DNA of 64,000 bases, taken from the NCBI GenBank assembly GCA_000759755.1, contig BBMW01000017.1, positions 1 through 64,000 on the forward strand, written 5' to 3'. Of this stretch, positions 49,186-62,837 are shown one piece after another. Source of the stretch: Citrobacter werkmanii NBRC 105721 (lineage in GTDB: Bacteria; Pseudomonadota; Gammaproteobacteria; Enterobacterales; Enterobacteriaceae). The stretch's first letter is position 1, and each line of letters starts with the position of its first letter. The translations under genes were made by a program, and so were the position numbers. A model generated the notes under the pieces. That model saw nothing but the letters and a program-made list of their open reading frames with translations. It was not told the origin of the DNA and did no database searches.

Positions 49186-49529
49186 AACAACGGACTTCCT
49201 CGATGGAGCGCTATTCCACATGCAGCGCGTGGGAATAGTACATACTGAAAGGGTATGATTTGTGTTGCGTTCGTTTATGGAGTTTTTTAACGCTTATTAT
49301 CATTATCATCTGCATGGCATTCAGCGCAACCCTCTGAGAACAGGGCCTTTCGCTGATTATTTGCATAAAAATGCAATTTTATCGGGGTAATGATGAATAA
49401 CTTTTTGTTATAAAAGAATTTTAATATGATCAAAAATGAAGAAGTCAGGATATGAGTTTTTTTTGCTCGCTTGTTCGTTCGCCTGTTTTTTAAACAGGCA
49501 AAATGATACAAATCACAAATAAAACAAAT
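49186..49529. other. gltP-nrfG intergenic region with several hairpins
   Basis: No gene. On the gltP leader side a 7-bp inverted repeat CTATTCC/GGAATAG lies at 49211-49238. Further hairpins are a nested CAGCG/CCCT...AGGG/CGCTG at 49322-49355, a perfect TTGCAT-AAAA-ATGCAA at 49361-49376, and GCCTGTTT/AAACAGGC at 49481-49499. The last may end the nrf transcript. Confidence 0.5.
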
Positions 49530-50150
49530 TTATTTTTGCCGATTCTGCAACAACTTCGCCATATTAATAGAGTCAATGAGCTGTGCCCGGTTCACCCTCG
49601 GCGAGTTTAAATCCATAACCTTTTGCCACACTGAAATAGCCTGGGCGTAGTCTGCCTGCATAAACGCATCGGAAGCTAACAGCATCAGCGCAGTGACCTC
49701 TGCCGGGTCAAGCGCCAGAGCCTTATCAATCATCTCGCGAGTGGGCGGCGTCATATGTTGTCCGGCCTGGTAATACAATACCGTTGCCATCGCTGAATAG
49801 ATCTCAGCATTTTCACCGCCGACACGCAGCGCCTGTTCGTAGGCCAGCAGCGCATTATGATACGCGTTTTGCCACAGATAGTACTCACCCAGTTGCGCCC
49901 ATTTCACGGCGTCCTGTGGATTAGCGCGAATTTGCGATTGCAGAGATAGCAGCCGTTTTTCCTGAATATTTTCATCAGAAAAAGCATGTAAAGGGTCTGC
50001 CAGACGCGCCTGCTCCTGACGTGCCGCCTGCCATTTTGGCGTTAACAGGTAACCGCCGATGCAGGCCACAACCATCAGCCCCACCGCAACAGCCAGCCGC
50101 TTCACGGGCATTGGACGTAACGGCGCAGTGGAATGTTCGGCCTGGCTCAT
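49530..50150 (-). CDS. nrfG: NrfG, TPR haem-lyase accessory protein
   Basis: 206-residue membrane-anchored TPR protein that, with NrfE and NrfF, attaches the special CWSCK-bound haem of NrfA. E. coli NrfG has 198 aa. An N-terminal TM segment (about 19-38) precedes periplasmic TPR repeats ([45 protein letters not shown] and [27 protein letters not shown]). Its start overlaps the upstream stop by ATGA. It is the last nrf gene. Confidence 0.94.
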   Translation of the reverse strand: MSQAEHSTAPLRPMPVKRLAVAVGLMVVACIGGYLLTPKWQAARQEQARLADPLHAFSDENIQEKRLLSLQSQIRANPQDAVKWAQLGEYYLWQNAYHNALLAYEQALRVGGENAEIYSAMATVLYYQAGQHMTPPTREMIDKALALDPAEVTALMLLASDAFMQADYAQAISVWQKVMDLNSPRVNRAQLIDSINMAKLLQNRQK

Positions 50151-50545
50151 TGTTCATCCTCCTGCGCACGCTGACGCTTTCTCACCCGCCAGACCACCAC
50201 GCCCAACAGCAATAACAGCAGGCACGGCAGCGCCCACAATAGCAGCGTTTGCTCATTCAGCGGCGGGTTGTAGCGCACGAAATCACCATAGCGGTCGGTC
50301 ATCCAGGCGGTGATTTCCGCTTCGCTTTTACCTTCGGCAACCATGCTGTAAACCTGATGGCGCATACTGACCGCCACGGGCGCATTGGATTCCAGCAAGT
50401 TCTGGTTCTGACACTGCGGACAGCGCAGCTGACTGGCAATAGACAGCGCTTTCTCCTGCTGCTGCGGATTGTCAAAGCGCCAGGTATCCACAACCTGGGC
50501 GTGGGTGGCAAAAGGCAGAAAAATCAGTAAAGCCACAAGTAACAT
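50147..50545 (-). CDS. nrfF: NrfF, CcmH-like haem lyase subunit
   Basis: CcmH/NrfF-family thiol-redox protein. It has a signal or anchor segment [16 protein letters not shown], the redox motif [17 protein letters not shown] and a C-terminal membrane anchor followed by [11 protein letters not shown]. From the ATG at 50543-50545 it has 132 residues against 127 in E. coli. That ATG lies directly at the REP edge, without a clear Shine-Dalgarno. It is in the same frame as nrfE with no intervening stop, so it may be made as a fusion, independently, or both. Confidence 0.82.
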   Translation of the reverse strand: MLLVALLIFLPFATHAQVVDTWRFDNPQQQEKALSIASQLRCPQCQNQNLLESNAPVAVSMRHQVYSMVAEGKSEAEITAWMTDRYGDFVRYNPPLNEQTLLLWALPCLLLLLLGVVVWRVRKRQRAQEDEQ

Positions 50546-52360
50546 CGTTTTGCCGGATGGCGGCGTGAACGCCTTATCCGGCCTACCCTGCTTTTCACTC
50601 GTAGGCCTGATAAGCGCAGCGCCATCAGGCAATAACTCAGGATGCTTCCTCCCTCGCCATGCGCTCAGCAACGCGCCAAACACCATCAACAATCCCCCTC
50701 CCCAGATCCAGCGCACGCCGGTCTGCACGTATAAGCGCATGGCGTAACGGTCCGGTCCGGTTTTTTCTCCCATCACTGCGTACCAGTCATGCATCAGATT
50801 CCAGCGGATACCCGGCTCCATCATCTGTTGACGACGCGCGGCATAGAAGCGCCTTTCAGGCTGCAGGCTACCGATACTCTGCTCATTTTGCCACAACGTG
50901 ATCAGCGCTTTTTCACTGGTGTAGTTACCTTTGGCTTCCAGGTCGAGACGCTCAAAACGGAAAATGTAGCCCGCCAGATCCACCTGCTGCCCGGGGCTCA
51001 GATTCAGGCTTATCTCCTGACGACTACCGCTGGAAAAGACGATCCCTGCCGCAAACACCAGTACCCCGGCATGCGCCAGCAGTGCGGGAAGCTGACAACG
51101 CAAAGAGACTTTGCGGCTTCTGATTGTCGCCAGTACGATAACCAACAGCATCAGCAGGCCAAAGGGCAGCGTGGCGCGGTTAAAGTACGGTGCGCCCACG
51201 GAGAGCCTCCCCCAGCCAAACAACCCGTAAATCATCGGATAGAGGGTGCCAATAAGCACAATCAGCAGCACCGCGCAAAAAAGTAATAGCGCGACCAGAA
51301 TCAGCATCTCGCGCGACCAGCCGCCAAAACGCGCACTCTGGCGGACTTGCTGGCCTCGCCAGGCGTATAGCCCCAGCGACGCCAGGCTCAATACGCTAAA
51401 CAGCGCAAACAGCGGCGCGGCACGCACGTTATCCAGCGCGAAAGCATGCACCGAAACGAGAATGCCGGAACGCACAATCAGCGTCCCCAGCAGCGATAAG
51501 ATCAGCGTGACAATCGCCAGCAACAGCGACCAATGGCGGAAGATCCCCCGCTGGCGCGTGACATACAGGCTATGCAGCAGCGCGCTGGCGGAGAGCCAGG
51601 GTAATAAGGAGGCATTTTCGACCGGGTCCCAGAACCACCAGCCGCCCCAGCCCAGCTCGCAGTAGGCCCACCAGGAACCGAGGATTATCCCCAGCGTCAG
51701 CGCGCACCAGCCGGGCAGCGCCCAGCGCCAACACACCCAGGCGCTCTGCGCGTTAAAGTCACCGCGCAGCAGTGAGGCCAGCGCCACGCCCGCGGCTACC
51801 ATCAAACCACCGTAACCCAGGTACAGCAGCGGCGGGTGGAGGATTAACCCAAGATGTTGCAGCATCGGGTTAAGGTCCCGTCCTTCTATAGCAGGCGGGA
51901 AAATACGCACGAAGGGATCGGACCAGACCACCACAAACAGCAGCAACAGCGCCGTCACCATTGACAGGACGCTGAGCGTCAGCGGAAACAGTGGGTCAGA
52001 ATCACGCCGATAGCAAAGAGCGAACAGCGCGCTCCAGCCGGAAAGAAACAGAACCCACAACAGCAGCGACCCTTCATGGCCGCCCCACACCGCCGCCAGT
52101 TTTAATCCCCACGGCAGCAGGCTGTAGCTGTGCTGAGCAACATAGACCACCGAAAAGTCGCTGGTCAGAAAACAGAATACCAGAATGGCAAAAGCCAGCA
52201 GCAGCAGCGCAAACTGCGTCCATACGCCGACGCTTGCCAGGCGCATCACGCCCTGCCAGCGCTGGCGGACACCCACCAACACGGCAAGTGGGGTCAACAC
52301 GTTGACCCCGAGGCTTAATAACAGTGCCAGAAAACCGGCTTCAGGAAGGAGAACGTCCAG
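50147..52360 (-). CDS. nrfE: NrfE, CcmF-like haem lyase subunit, fused in frame to NrfF
   Basis: CcmF/NrfE-family membrane protein for haem attachment to NrfA. It has many membrane spans, the tryptophan-rich [26 protein letters not shown] motif and periplasmic His residues. The frame contains no stop before nrfF: after WRGRKHPE the codons run through REP sequence ([24 protein letters not shown]) into NrfF, giving one frame of about 737 codons. No ATG starts the gene. The first GTG (52300) would delete part of the first membrane helix. Coding similarity ([17 protein letters not shown]) begins earlier, at a CTG (52358-52360) with AAGGTG 7 nt upstream, so a CTG start is proposed. The N-terminus is uncertain. 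Confidence 0.78.
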   Translation of the reverse strand: MDVLLPEAGFLALLLSLGVNVLTPLAVLVGVRQRWQGVMRLASVGVWTQFALLLLAFAILVFCFLTSDFSVVYVAQHSYSLLPWGLKLAAVWGGHEGSLLLWVLFLSGWSALFALCYRRDSDPLFPLTLSVLSMVTALLLLFVVVWSDPFVRIFPPAIEGRDLNPMLQHLGLILHPPLLYLGYGGLMVAAGVALASLLRGDFNAQSAWVCWRWALPGWCALTLGIILGSWWAYCELGWGGWWFWDPVENASLLPWLSASALLHSLYVTRQRGIFRHWSLLLAIVTLILSLLGTLIVRSGILVSVHAFALDNVRAAPLFALFSVLSLASLGLYAWRGQQVRQSARFGGWSREMLILVALLLFCAVLLIVLIGTLYPMIYGLFGWGRLSVGAPYFNRATLPFGLLMLLVIVLATIRSRKVSLRCQLPALLAHAGVLVFAAGIVFSSGSRQEISLNLSPGQQVDLAGYIFRFERLDLEAKGNYTSEKALITLWQNEQSIGSLQPERRFYAARRQQMMEPGIRWNLMHDWYAVMGEKTGPDRYAMRLYVQTGVRWIWGGGLLMVFGALLSAWRGRKHPELLPDGAALIRPTSEKQGRPDKAFTPPSGKTMLLVALLIFLPFATHAQVVDTWRFDNPQQQEKALSIASQLRCPQCQNQNLLESNAPVAVSMRHQVYSMVAEGKSEAEITAWMTDRYGDFVRYNPPLNEQTLLLWALPCLLLLLLGVVVWRVRKRQRAQEDEQ
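50552..50630. repeat. BIME inside the nrfE-nrfF junction
   Basis: Two REP units: GCCGGATGGCGGCGTGAACGCC...TATCCGGCCTAC and GTAGGCCTGATAAGCGC...GCCATCAGGC. They are translated in frame as the linker between nrfE and nrfF. Confidence 0.9.
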
Positions 52361-52368
52361 ATATCACC

Positions 52369-53325
52369 TTACGCAACGGTTAGCTGACCCGCATAGAGAA
52401 TGAAAAAGCGCAGCAGCAGTACGCCGGTCAGGCTGGCGCCGCATACTGCCAGCACGCCATGAAACGTCGAACTGCGGTTGGCCCAGGGTTTTAGCAACAT
52501 CGGCAGTATCAGCCCAAGCCCAGCCACGCCAAGCCAGAACCACCAGGTCCAGAATCCGCCGCCCAGCGCCGCCGCCAGCGCGCGCATTTTGCCGTCATCG
52601 CCCAGCGCCAGGCCGACGAAGAACGCCGCCAGCAGGAAGATCTCCAGCCATACCACCGGGACCTCCACGCGATGCACAAAGTGCGCTTCAGTGCTGTGCG
52701 GGTTGCTACGATGGCGTAACGCCATGGCGATCAGCGCCACCGCCGCGCCGGAGGAAATCCCGGAGAACAGGAATAGTACCGGCAGAATCGGGTTATTCAG
52801 GAACGGGTAGGACTTCAGCGCCGACAGCAGAAACCCGGTGTACGCCCCGAGCAGAACCGCCAGCACCAGCATTAACGTCTCCAGCGCACGATGAAACGGC
52901 GTTATCAGCGTCAGCGCTTTCTGCACGATCCCTAACCGCGGCAGCCAGCGTTGTTGCAGGGCAATCACCTCTTTTTCAAAGATTTTTGCCAGCCACAGCA
53001 CCAGTACCACCATATACAACTGGAACAGCATGACCCCCATCGACATCACCGAAGTGAAGCTGTAGTGGAACATCAGTTTCCAGAAGGTCCACGGCCGCGT
53101 CAGGTGGAATACCAGAATCAGCAAACCGAAGATAATCGCCCCCGGCCCTAACACCAGCGTAGTGCGCAGCAGCGTGCTGTCCGAACCGCCCGCCTCCGGA
53201 TGGAAGCGGCGCAGCAGAATCGCCAACGTCACCAGTCCGGCGGAGATGCCAATCAGGAACAGATAGATGGCGATGGGCCAGTCCCACACCAGTGATTCAA
53301 AATGAAATGCAGAAGCGGGTGTCAT
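52369..53325 (-). CDS. nrfD: NrfD, membrane quinol-oxidising subunit
   Basis: 318-residue integral membrane protein of the NrfD/PsrC family that passes electrons from menaquinol to NrfC. The length equals E. coli. About eight to nine membrane spans are visible. The conserved N-terminal FHFESLVWDWPIAIYLFLIGISAG is typical of the family. The start overlaps the nrfC stop by 4 bp. The stop is 8 bp before the proposed CTG start of nrfE. Confidence 0.95.
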   Translation of the reverse strand: MTPASAFHFESLVWDWPIAIYLFLIGISAGLVTLAILLRRFHPEAGGSDSTLLRTTLVLGPGAIIFGLLILVFHLTRPWTFWKLMFHYSFTSVMSMGVMLFQLYMVVLVLWLAKIFEKEVIALQQRWLPRLGIVQKALTLITPFHRALETLMLVLAVLLGAYTGFLLSALKSYPFLNNPILPVLFLFSGISSGAAVALIAMALRHRSNPHSTEAHFVHRVEVPVVWLEIFLLAAFFVGLALGDDGKMRALAAALGGGFWTWWFWLGVAGLGLILPMLLKPWANRSSTFHGVLAVCGASLTGVLLLRFFILYAGQLTVA

Positions 53326-53993
53326 TGGCTCACCTCCCCATATTTAAAGGGAACGCGGTAGACCTTCGGCTTTGTGCCCAGCGCCAGCTTGTAACGGTAG
53401 GTGGTTTTCTGCTGCAACAAACGGGAGATATCGCTGTTGGGATCGTCCAGATTACCAAACGTCAGCGCCTTCGTCGGACATGACTCAACGCAGGCGGGCT
53501 GTTTGCCCGCTTTCAGGTTAGTTTTCCGGCAGAAATCGCATTTATCCGCCGTTTTGCTCACCGGATGGATAAAGCGCACGCGATAAGGACACGCGGCGAT
53601 GCAGTACTGACAGCCAACGCAAAGGTCAGAGTTCACATCCACAATACCGTTGGCGGCATCGCGATACGATGCCCCTGTCGGGCAGACGTCAACGCAGGGG
53701 GCATGGTCGCACTGCTGGCACGAGTGGCGGAAAAAGCGATACTTCACATCAGGAAACGTCCCATGCGGCTCGCTGCGAATAATCGTCAGGCGCGATACGC
53801 CGTCCGGCACGCTGTTGACTTCCCGACAAGCATCCATGCAGGCCGTACAGCCGATGCATAATGACTCATCGTGTACCATACCGTAACGCACGCCGTTGAT
53901 GTTCAACGTCTTTGCCACAACGCGTCCCGCCGTCCCGCTCACTGCCACCAGCGCGCCGACGCCGGTGATAAACTGGCGACGAGAGCAACTCAT
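53322..53993 (-). CDS. nrfC: NrfC, periplasmic 4x[4Fe-4S] ferredoxin
   Basis: 223-residue Tat-exported iron-sulphur protein. The N-terminal [15 protein letters not shown] is a twin-arginine signal. Cysteine clusters follow the DmsB/NrfC pattern: [37 protein letters not shown] and CDFC...CVESCP, enough for four [4Fe-4S] centres. It mediates electron transfer from NrfD to NrfB. Its length equals E. coli. It overlaps both neighbours by 4 bp. Confidence 0.96.
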   Translation of the reverse strand: MSCSRRQFITGVGALVAVSGTAGRVVAKTLNINGVRYGMVHDESLCIGCTACMDACREVNSVPDGVSRLTIIRSEPHGTFPDVKYRFFRHSCQQCDHAPCVDVCPTGASYRDAANGIVDVNSDLCVGCQYCIAACPYRVRFIHPVSKTADKCDFCRKTNLKAGKQPACVESCPTKALTFGNLDDPNSDISRLLQQKTTYRYKLALGTKPKVYRVPFKYGEVSQ

Positions 53994-54556
53994 GGATGCT
54001 CCTTAAGCAACGGAACCGACGCCGGGTTAAAGTTCGGATTGTTACGCTGATCGCTGTGGCAATCGACGCAAATCTTGATCCGTCCTTTATCGCTTAGCGT
54101 CTGCATCGTGTCTTGCTTCGGATGCAGTGAGTGACAGCTGGCGCACGCTACTTTTGTGACGTGGACATCGTGCGGCCAGAACGCTTTTTGCAACTGCTCA
54201 GGCAGGTGACAGGACATACAGACGCTGTTCTGCTGCTCCACGTTGTACATTGGCTCATTAAAGCGCATCACATCCTTCACCCCTTCGCGGTGGTTCGGTG
54301 ACGGCTGGCCGTGACAGTTAGTGCAGGTGACCGGCAGTTTGTTGTTCGGGTTAATGACTTCCGCATGTTTACCATGCATACCTTCGGTATCCGGCTTGTG
54401 ACAATCCAGACAGGCAGCATCCGGATTACGCTGCTGAGTAACCGTCCAGCGTTGATCCGACTCCTGCGGCGTTGGCGTGGCAGTGATTCCACTCAGGCTC
54501 CAGAACAGGCCTGACGCCAGCACCCCAGCAGTTAATAACGAACGTAATACGCTCAT
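53990..54556 (-). CDS. nrfB: NrfB, pentahaem cytochrome c
   Basis: 188-residue periplasmic pentahaem electron donor to NrfA. The signal peptide is about 1-24. Five CXXCH sites are present: CLDCH, CTNCH, CMSCH, CASCH and CVDCH. The length equals E. coli from the ATG at 54556. An ATG two codons upstream (54562) is also possible. It overlaps nrfC by 4 bp and starts 44 bp after nrfA. Confidence 0.95.
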   Translation of the reverse strand: MSVLRSLLTAGVLASGLFWSLSGITATPTPQESDQRWTVTQQRNPDAACLDCHKPDTEGMHGKHAEVINPNNKLPVTCTNCHGQPSPNHREGVKDVMRFNEPMYNVEQQNSVCMSCHLPEQLQKAFWPHDVHVTKVACASCHSLHPKQDTMQTLSDKGRIKICVDCHSDQRNNPNFNPASVPLLKEHP

Positions 54557-54600
54557 ATTCACTCCGTTGAGTTATCCGCCCCTTACGGGGCGGAATGGGG

Positions 54601-56470
<1,870 letters not shown>

Positions 56471-58429
56471 ATGAGCCAAATACATAAACACGCTATTCCC
56501 GCAAACATTGCGGATCGTTGCCTGATAAATCCGGAGCAGTACGAAGCGAAGTACCAGCAGTCTGTTAACGAACCCGACACATTTTGGGGCGAGCAGGGAA
56601 AAATTCTTGATTGGATCAAGCCGTACAGCCAGGTGAAGAACACCTCGTTTGCGCCAGGCAACGTCTCTATTAAATGGTATGAAGATGGCACGTTAAACCT
56701 GGCAGCGAACTGCCTTGACCGTCACCTGCAGGCAAATGGCGATCGTACCGCCATCATCTGGGAAGGCGACGACGCCAGCCAAAGCAAACATATTACCTAC
56801 CGCGAGCTGCATCGCGATGTCTGTCGTTTTGCCAATACGTTACTGGATTTAGGCATTAAAAAAGGTGATGTGGTGGCCATATATATGCCGATGGTGCCGG
56901 AAGCGGCGGTCGCCATGCTGGCCTGTGCCCGTATTGGCGCGGTGCATTCGGTCATCTTCGGTGGTTTCTCACCGGAAGCCGTCGCCGGACGTATCATCGA
57001 CTCTAATTCTCGCTTGGTGATCACCGCCGATGAAGGCGTACGCGCCGGACGCGCTATCCCGTTGAAAAAGAACGTCGATGATGCGTTGAAAAACCCGAAC
57101 GTGAAAAGCGTCGAACACGTTATCGTTCTCAAACGTACCGGTGGAAAAACAGAATGGCAGGAAGGTCGTGACCTGTGGTGGTCCGATCTTATCGAGAAAG
57201 CCAGCCCGGAACATCAGCCGGAAGAGATGAATGCCGAAGATCCGCTGTTTATCCTGTACACCTCCGGGTCAACCGGCAAGCCGAAGGGCGTGCTGCACAC
57301 CACCGGCGGATATCTGGTCTACGCCGCAACCACCTTTAAGTACGTGTTTGACTACCATCAGGGCGATATCTATTGGTGTACCGCTGACGTGGGTTGGGTA
57401 ACCGGGCACAGCTACCTGCTGTACGGTCCGCTGGCCTGCGGCGCAACCACGCTGATGTTCGAAGGCGTGCCCAACTGGCCTACCCCGGCACGTATGTCGC
57501 AGGTTGTAGACAAGCACCAGGTCAATATTCTGTATACCGCGCCGACCGCCATCCGCGCTCTGATGGCCGAAGGCGATAAAGCGATTGAAGGTACTGACCG
57601 TTCGTCGCTGCGCATCCTGGGTTCCGTTGGCGAGCCAATCAACCCGGAAGCGTGGGAGTGGTACTGGAAGAAGATCGGCAACGAAAAATGTCCGGTCGTT
57701 GATACCTGGTGGCAGACCGAAACCGGTGGATTCATGATCACCCCGCTGCCGGGCGCCACTGAGCTGAAAGCCGGTTCCGCAACCCGTCCGTTCTTTGGCG
57801 TGCAGCCTGCGATTGTCGATAACGAAGGTAATCCGCTGGAAGGCGCGACCGAAGGCAACCTGGTGATTATTGATTCGTGGCCAGGCCAGGCGAGAACGCT
57901 GTTTGGCGATCATGAACGTTTTGAACAGACCTATTTCTCCACCTTCAAGAATATGTACTTCAGCGGCGACGGCGCACGCCGTGATGAAGATGGTTATTAC
58001 TGGATCACCGGACGCGTGGACGATGTGCTAAACGTCTCTGGTCACCGTCTGGGCACGGCAGAAATCGAATCGGCGTTGGTGTCGCATCCGAAGATTGCCG
58101 AAGCCGCGGTGGTCGGTATTCCGCATAATATTAAAGGCCAGGCGATCTACGCCTACGTCACGCTGAATCACGGTGAAGAGCCGTCGCCTGAGTTGTATGC
58201 AGAAGTTCGCAACTGGGTACGCAAAGAAATTGGCCCGCTGGCAACGCCAGATGTGCTGCACTGGACCGATTCACTGCCGAAAACCCGCTCCGGCAAAATT
58301 ATGCGCCGCATTCTGCGCAAAATCGCGGCGGGCGATACCAGCAATCTGGGCGATACCTCAACCCTCGCCGATCCAGGCGTCGTTGAGAAACTGCTCGAAG
58401 AGAAGCAGGCCATCGCGATGCCATCATAA
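56471..58429 (+). CDS. acs: Acs, acetyl-CoA synthetase
   Basis: 652-residue AMP-forming ligase that converts acetate, ATP and CoA into acetyl-CoA for acetate scavenging. The length equals E. coli. The adenylate motif [11 protein letters not shown] is near residue 262, with WWQTETGG and the hinge [20 protein letters not shown] downstream. The acetylation-controlled lysine is in [11 protein letters not shown] (near 609). AAGGAG precedes the start. It heads the acs-yjcH-actP operon; the distance to yjcH is enlarged by a REP unit and an ERIC element. Confidence 0.97.
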   Translation: MSQIHKHAIPANIADRCLINPEQYEAKYQQSVNEPDTFWGEQGKILDWIKPYSQVKNTSFAPGNVSIKWYEDGTLNLAANCLDRHLQANGDRTAIIWEGDDASQSKHITYRELHRDVCRFANTLLDLGIKKGDVVAIYMPMVPEAAVAMLACARIGAVHSVIFGGFSPEAVAGRIIDSNSRLVITADEGVRAGRAIPLKKNVDDALKNPNVKSVEHVIVLKRTGGKTEWQEGRDLWWSDLIEKASPEHQPEEMNAEDPLFILYTSGSTGKPKGVLHTTGGYLVYAATTFKYVFDYHQGDIYWCTADVGWVTGHSYLLYGPLACGATTLMFEGVPNWPTPARMSQVVDKHQVNILYTAPTAIRALMAEGDKAIEGTDRSSLRILGSVGEPINPEAWEWYWKKIGNEKCPVVDTWWQTETGGFMITPLPGATELKAGSATRPFFGVQPAIVDNEGNPLEGATEGNLVIIDSWPGQARTLFGDHERFEQTYFSTFKNMYFSGDGARRDEDGYYWITGRVDDVLNVSGHRLGTAEIESALVSHPKIAEAAVVGIPHNIKGQAIYAYVTLNHGEEPSPELYAEVRNWVRKEIGPLATPDVLHWTDSLPKTRSGKIMRRILRKIAAGDTSNLGDTSTLADPGVVEKLLEEKQAIAMPS

Positions 58430-58444
58430 CCATAACCGTGAAAT

Positions 58445-58474
58445 GCCCGATGGCGCGCTGCTTATCGGGCCTAC
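58445..58474. repeat. REP unit after acs
   Basis: GCCCGATGGCGCGCTGCTTATCGGGCCTAC, a REP palindrome 15 bp after the acs stop. Confidence 0.75.
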
Positions 58475-58527
58475 AAATCCTATCCCTACCCCTCCCCTGA
58501 GCGGGAGGGAAATATAAAAACCCTCCC

Positions 58528-58645
58528 CCAAAGGATTTCGTGTTACAGGAAGGCGGCAAGCGAGCACATCCTCAGGAGCATAGTTCACTATGTGACTGGG
58601 GTGGGCGAGTGCGGCCAACGAACCTGTAGCGCGAAAGACGCAGGG
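58528..58645. repeat. ERIC (IRU) element between acs and yjcH
   Basis: About 120 bp with the ERIC hallmark core AGGAGCATAGTTCACTATGT followed by GACTGGGGTGGGCGAGTG, flanked by imperfect inverted arms (AAGGATTTCGTGTTACAGGAAGGCGGCAAGCGAG and GCGGCCAACGAACCTGTAGCGCGAAAG). ERIC elements are non-autonomous palindromes typical of Enterobacteriaceae. It lies within the transcribed acs-yjcH spacer and ends about 20 bp before yjcH. Confidence 0.85.
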
Positions 58646-58665
58646 GACCTCTGGAGAGCTCTGTG

Positions 58666-60626
<1,961 letters not shown>

Positions 60627-60636
60627 TCTTCCCTCT

Positions 60637-60658
60637 CCTCCGGCTTCCGGGCCGGAGG
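60637..60658. terminator. Bidirectional hairpin between actP and the CidB-like gene
   Basis: Stem CCTCCGGC/GCCGGAGG (60637-60644 with 60651-60658) between convergent genes. It lacks a long T-run on either side. Confidence 0.55.
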
Positions 60659-60671
60659 ATTACTGCCTCTC

Positions 60672-61361
60672 TCAGAACATCAGCCTTGCAACCAGCGGCG
60701 CTACCAGCACCATCACCACGCCAGAAAGCATCATCACCAGGCTAGCCACTACGCCCTCCTGTTGGCCAAGCTCATATGAGCGAGCCGTGCCTGCGCCGTG
60801 CGATGCAGCGCCAAAACCTGCGCCTTTCGCCATCCCTTCGCGAATAGAGAGCCGCAAAAACAGCACATCGCCGACCGCCATCCCGAATACGCCAGTCACG
60901 ACCACGAACAATGCCACCAGATCCGGTTGACCACCCAATGGCTCTGCCGCCGCCAGCGCAAATGGCGTAGTGACGGACCGCACCGCCAGACTGCGCTGAA
61001 TTTCATCAGGCAGCATAAACAGGCGCGCCAACCAGACGGAACTGGTGACCGCCACCAGAGTCGCCGTAACCACACCCGCCGTCAGCGACATCCAGTGACG
61101 TTTAATCACGGCGAGGTTGTCATAGACCGGAACGGCGAAGGCAATGGTTGCGGGACCTAGCAGCCATAGCAGCCAGTGCGATTCACCAATATAGTTTTGC
61201 CAGGAGATATGTCCAAAGACCAACATCAGCACCAACAGCGCCGGAGTAAGCACTAACGGCATCAGCGGTAATTTACGAAAGCGGCGATACAGGCGCTTGT
61301 TGGCAAAATAGATGCCCAGCGTAATCACCAGACACAGCACGCTTAACTGGAAATTACTCAC
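60672..61361 (-). CDS. CidB/LrgB-family membrane protein
   Basis: 229-residue hydrophobic protein of the LrgB/CidB family (E. coli YohK relatives), with several membrane spans and the conserved RSVTTPFALAAAEPLGG and GAASHGAGTARSYELGQQEGVVASL motifs. In Gram-positive bacteria the family is linked to holin-like control of lysis, and in others to small-molecule (pyruvate/glycolate-type) export. The function here is unknown. It overlaps the CidA-like gene by 8 bp. It is not found at this place in E. coli K-12, as far as I recall. Confidence 0.87.
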   Translation of the reverse strand: MSNFQLSVLCLVITLGIYFANKRLYRRFRKLPLMPLVLTPALLVLMLVFGHISWQNYIGESHWLLWLLGPATIAFAVPVYDNLAVIKRHWMSLTAGVVTATLVAVTSSVWLARLFMLPDEIQRSLAVRSVTTPFALAAAEPLGGQPDLVALFVVVTGVFGMAVGDVLFLRLSIREGMAKGAGFGAASHGAGTARSYELGQQEGVVASLVMMLSGVVMVLVAPLVARLMF

Positions 61362-61764
61362 GATTTAACCTGCTCATTTCATAGCGATACACTTTATCCA
61401 CGACCCATGCCGTTGCGCCAAGCACCATCATCGTACTTAGCGCAATAACGGCAAAAATACGCCAGCCATCAACCAGTAGCAGTTGCGTATAGTTAACGAC
61501 GGCGACCACCGCCGGGACAAAAAACAACAGCATTTCAGCCAGTAACCAGCGAGCACCCGCGCGGATCCAGTTCAGCGGGATAACCCGGCAGACAATCAAC
61601 GCCAGCATCAGCACCATCCCAACCAGGTTGGCAGGAAGCGGCAGATGCAGCCAGGAGACAAGGTATTGAGCAAAAACAAAGAGACCTGCGTACAACAGAA
61701 CCTGAACGGGGATCTGGAGTCGATGAATAACGGCAGGCGTCACGCGGCTTATCGCCACAGCCAT
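61354..61764 (-). CDS. CidA/LrgA-family holin-like protein
   Basis: 136-residue protein with four membrane segments, LrgA/CidA family (E. coli YohJ relatives). Diagnostic sequence is WLHLPLPANLVGMVLMLALI and WLLAEMLLFFVPAVVAVVNY. A basic C-terminus follows. It is the first gene of a two-gene operon with the CidB-like gene, divergent from a LysR regulator, the arrangement typical of cidAB-cidR. Confidence 0.87.
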   Translation of the reverse strand: MAVAISRVTPAVIHRLQIPVQVLLYAGLFVFAQYLVSWLHLPLPANLVGMVLMLALIVCRVIPLNWIRAGARWLLAEMLLFFVPAVVAVVNYTQLLLVDGWRIFAVIALSTMMVLGATAWVVDKVYRYEMSRLNRE

Positions 61765-61865
61765 GAGGGTATGTCCTTAAAAAATAGAGAGCGCCAGTAT
61801 AGAGAGCCCCCGTCCAGGACTGAAATGAATTAAAATCATTGCAGGCATAGTCTTAAGGAATAATC

Positions 61866-62756
61866 ATGGATATCAGAACGCTGCGATATTTTGTTGAGGT
61901 GGTGCGTCAGCAGAGCTTTACCCGCGCAGCGGAGAAGCTCTTTGTCACCCAGCCCACCATCAGCAAAATGTTGAAGAACCTTGAAGACGAGCTTAATTGC
62001 ACGTTGCTCATCCGCGACGGGCGGCGGTTGTTGTTAACCGATACTGGACAGGTCGTGTTCGAACGCGGCCTGGCGATCCTCGCCGAGTTTCGCCAACTCG
62101 AAGCAGAACTCAGCGACATTAATCACCTCAACAAAGGAATACTGCGCCTCGGTATCCCGCCCATGGTTGGTATGTTGATGGCTGGCCCCATCAGCCTTTT
62201 TCGCCAGCGTTATCCCGGCGTGGAACTGAAGGTGTCTGAATTTGGCGGTTTAACCGTCCAACAGGCGGTGATGAACGGCGATCTGGATGTTGCAATGACC
62301 GCGCTACCGGTTGAAGAAGAGAGCGGTCTGGCGACCTTACCGCTTTTCAGTCATCCGCTCTGCGTGCTGGTCCCCCGCTCCGGTCAATGGACAACGTGCG
62401 ACTCCATTTCCCCCGAAGCGCTGGCGGAGCATCCGCTGCTTATATACAACGAAGATTTCGCGTTGAGCCGTCAACTGCTTGAGTTGTTTAACCAGCACAA
62501 CGTAAAACCGCGTATCGCTGTGCGTAGCGGACAGTGGGATTTTCTGGCGGCAATGGTCCAGGCCGGCGTCGGGATCGCCATTTTACCGGAGCCGATTTGC
62601 CAGCGGTTGGATAAGCAAACGCTACGCTGGATCCCTCTGGAAAGCGACTTACGCTGGCAGTTGGGTATGATTTGGCGCGAAGGTGTGTATCTGTCGCACA
62701 GCGCTCAGGCGTGGCTGAAATGCTGCGAAGGGTTTTGGTTAACGCAGGAGTCGTAA
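61866..62756 (+). CDS. LysR-family regulator (CidR-like)
   Basis: 296-residue LysR-type regulator. The N-terminal winged helix is LRYFVEVVRQQSFTRAAEKLFVTQPTISKMLKNLEDELNCTLL (about 5-47). The C-terminal effector-binding domain (about 90-290) contains LRLGIPPMVG and QAGVGIAILPEPI. It is divergent from the CidA/CidB-like pair with about 100 bp between them, so it likely controls them. The inducer is unknown; CidR homologues respond to acetate or overflow metabolism in Gram-positives, an interesting link to actP next door but only inference. Confidence 0.88.
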   Translation: MDIRTLRYFVEVVRQQSFTRAAEKLFVTQPTISKMLKNLEDELNCTLLIRDGRRLLLTDTGQVVFERGLAILAEFRQLEAELSDINHLNKGILRLGIPPMVGMLMAGPISLFRQRYPGVELKVSEFGGLTVQQAVMNGDLDVAMTALPVEEESGLATLPLFSHPLCVLVPRSGQWTTCDSISPEALAEHPLLIYNEDFALSRQLLELFNQHNVKPRIAVRSGQWDFLAAMVQAGVGIAILPEPICQRLDKQTLRWIPLESDLRWQLGMIWREGVYLSHSAQAWLKCCEGFWLTQES

Positions 62757-62759
62757 AAT

Positions 62760-62837
62760 GCCGGATGCGGCGCAAACGCCTTATCCGGCCTACATCGTGC
62801 GACCCCGTAGGTCTGATAAGCGTAGCGCCATCAGGCA
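62760..62837. repeat. BIME left of rayT
   Basis: GCCGGATGCGGCGCAAACGCC...TTATCCGGCCTACATCGTGC and GTAGGTCTGATAAGCGTAGCGCCATCAGGC. The last codons of rayT overlap its right end. Confidence 0.9.
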
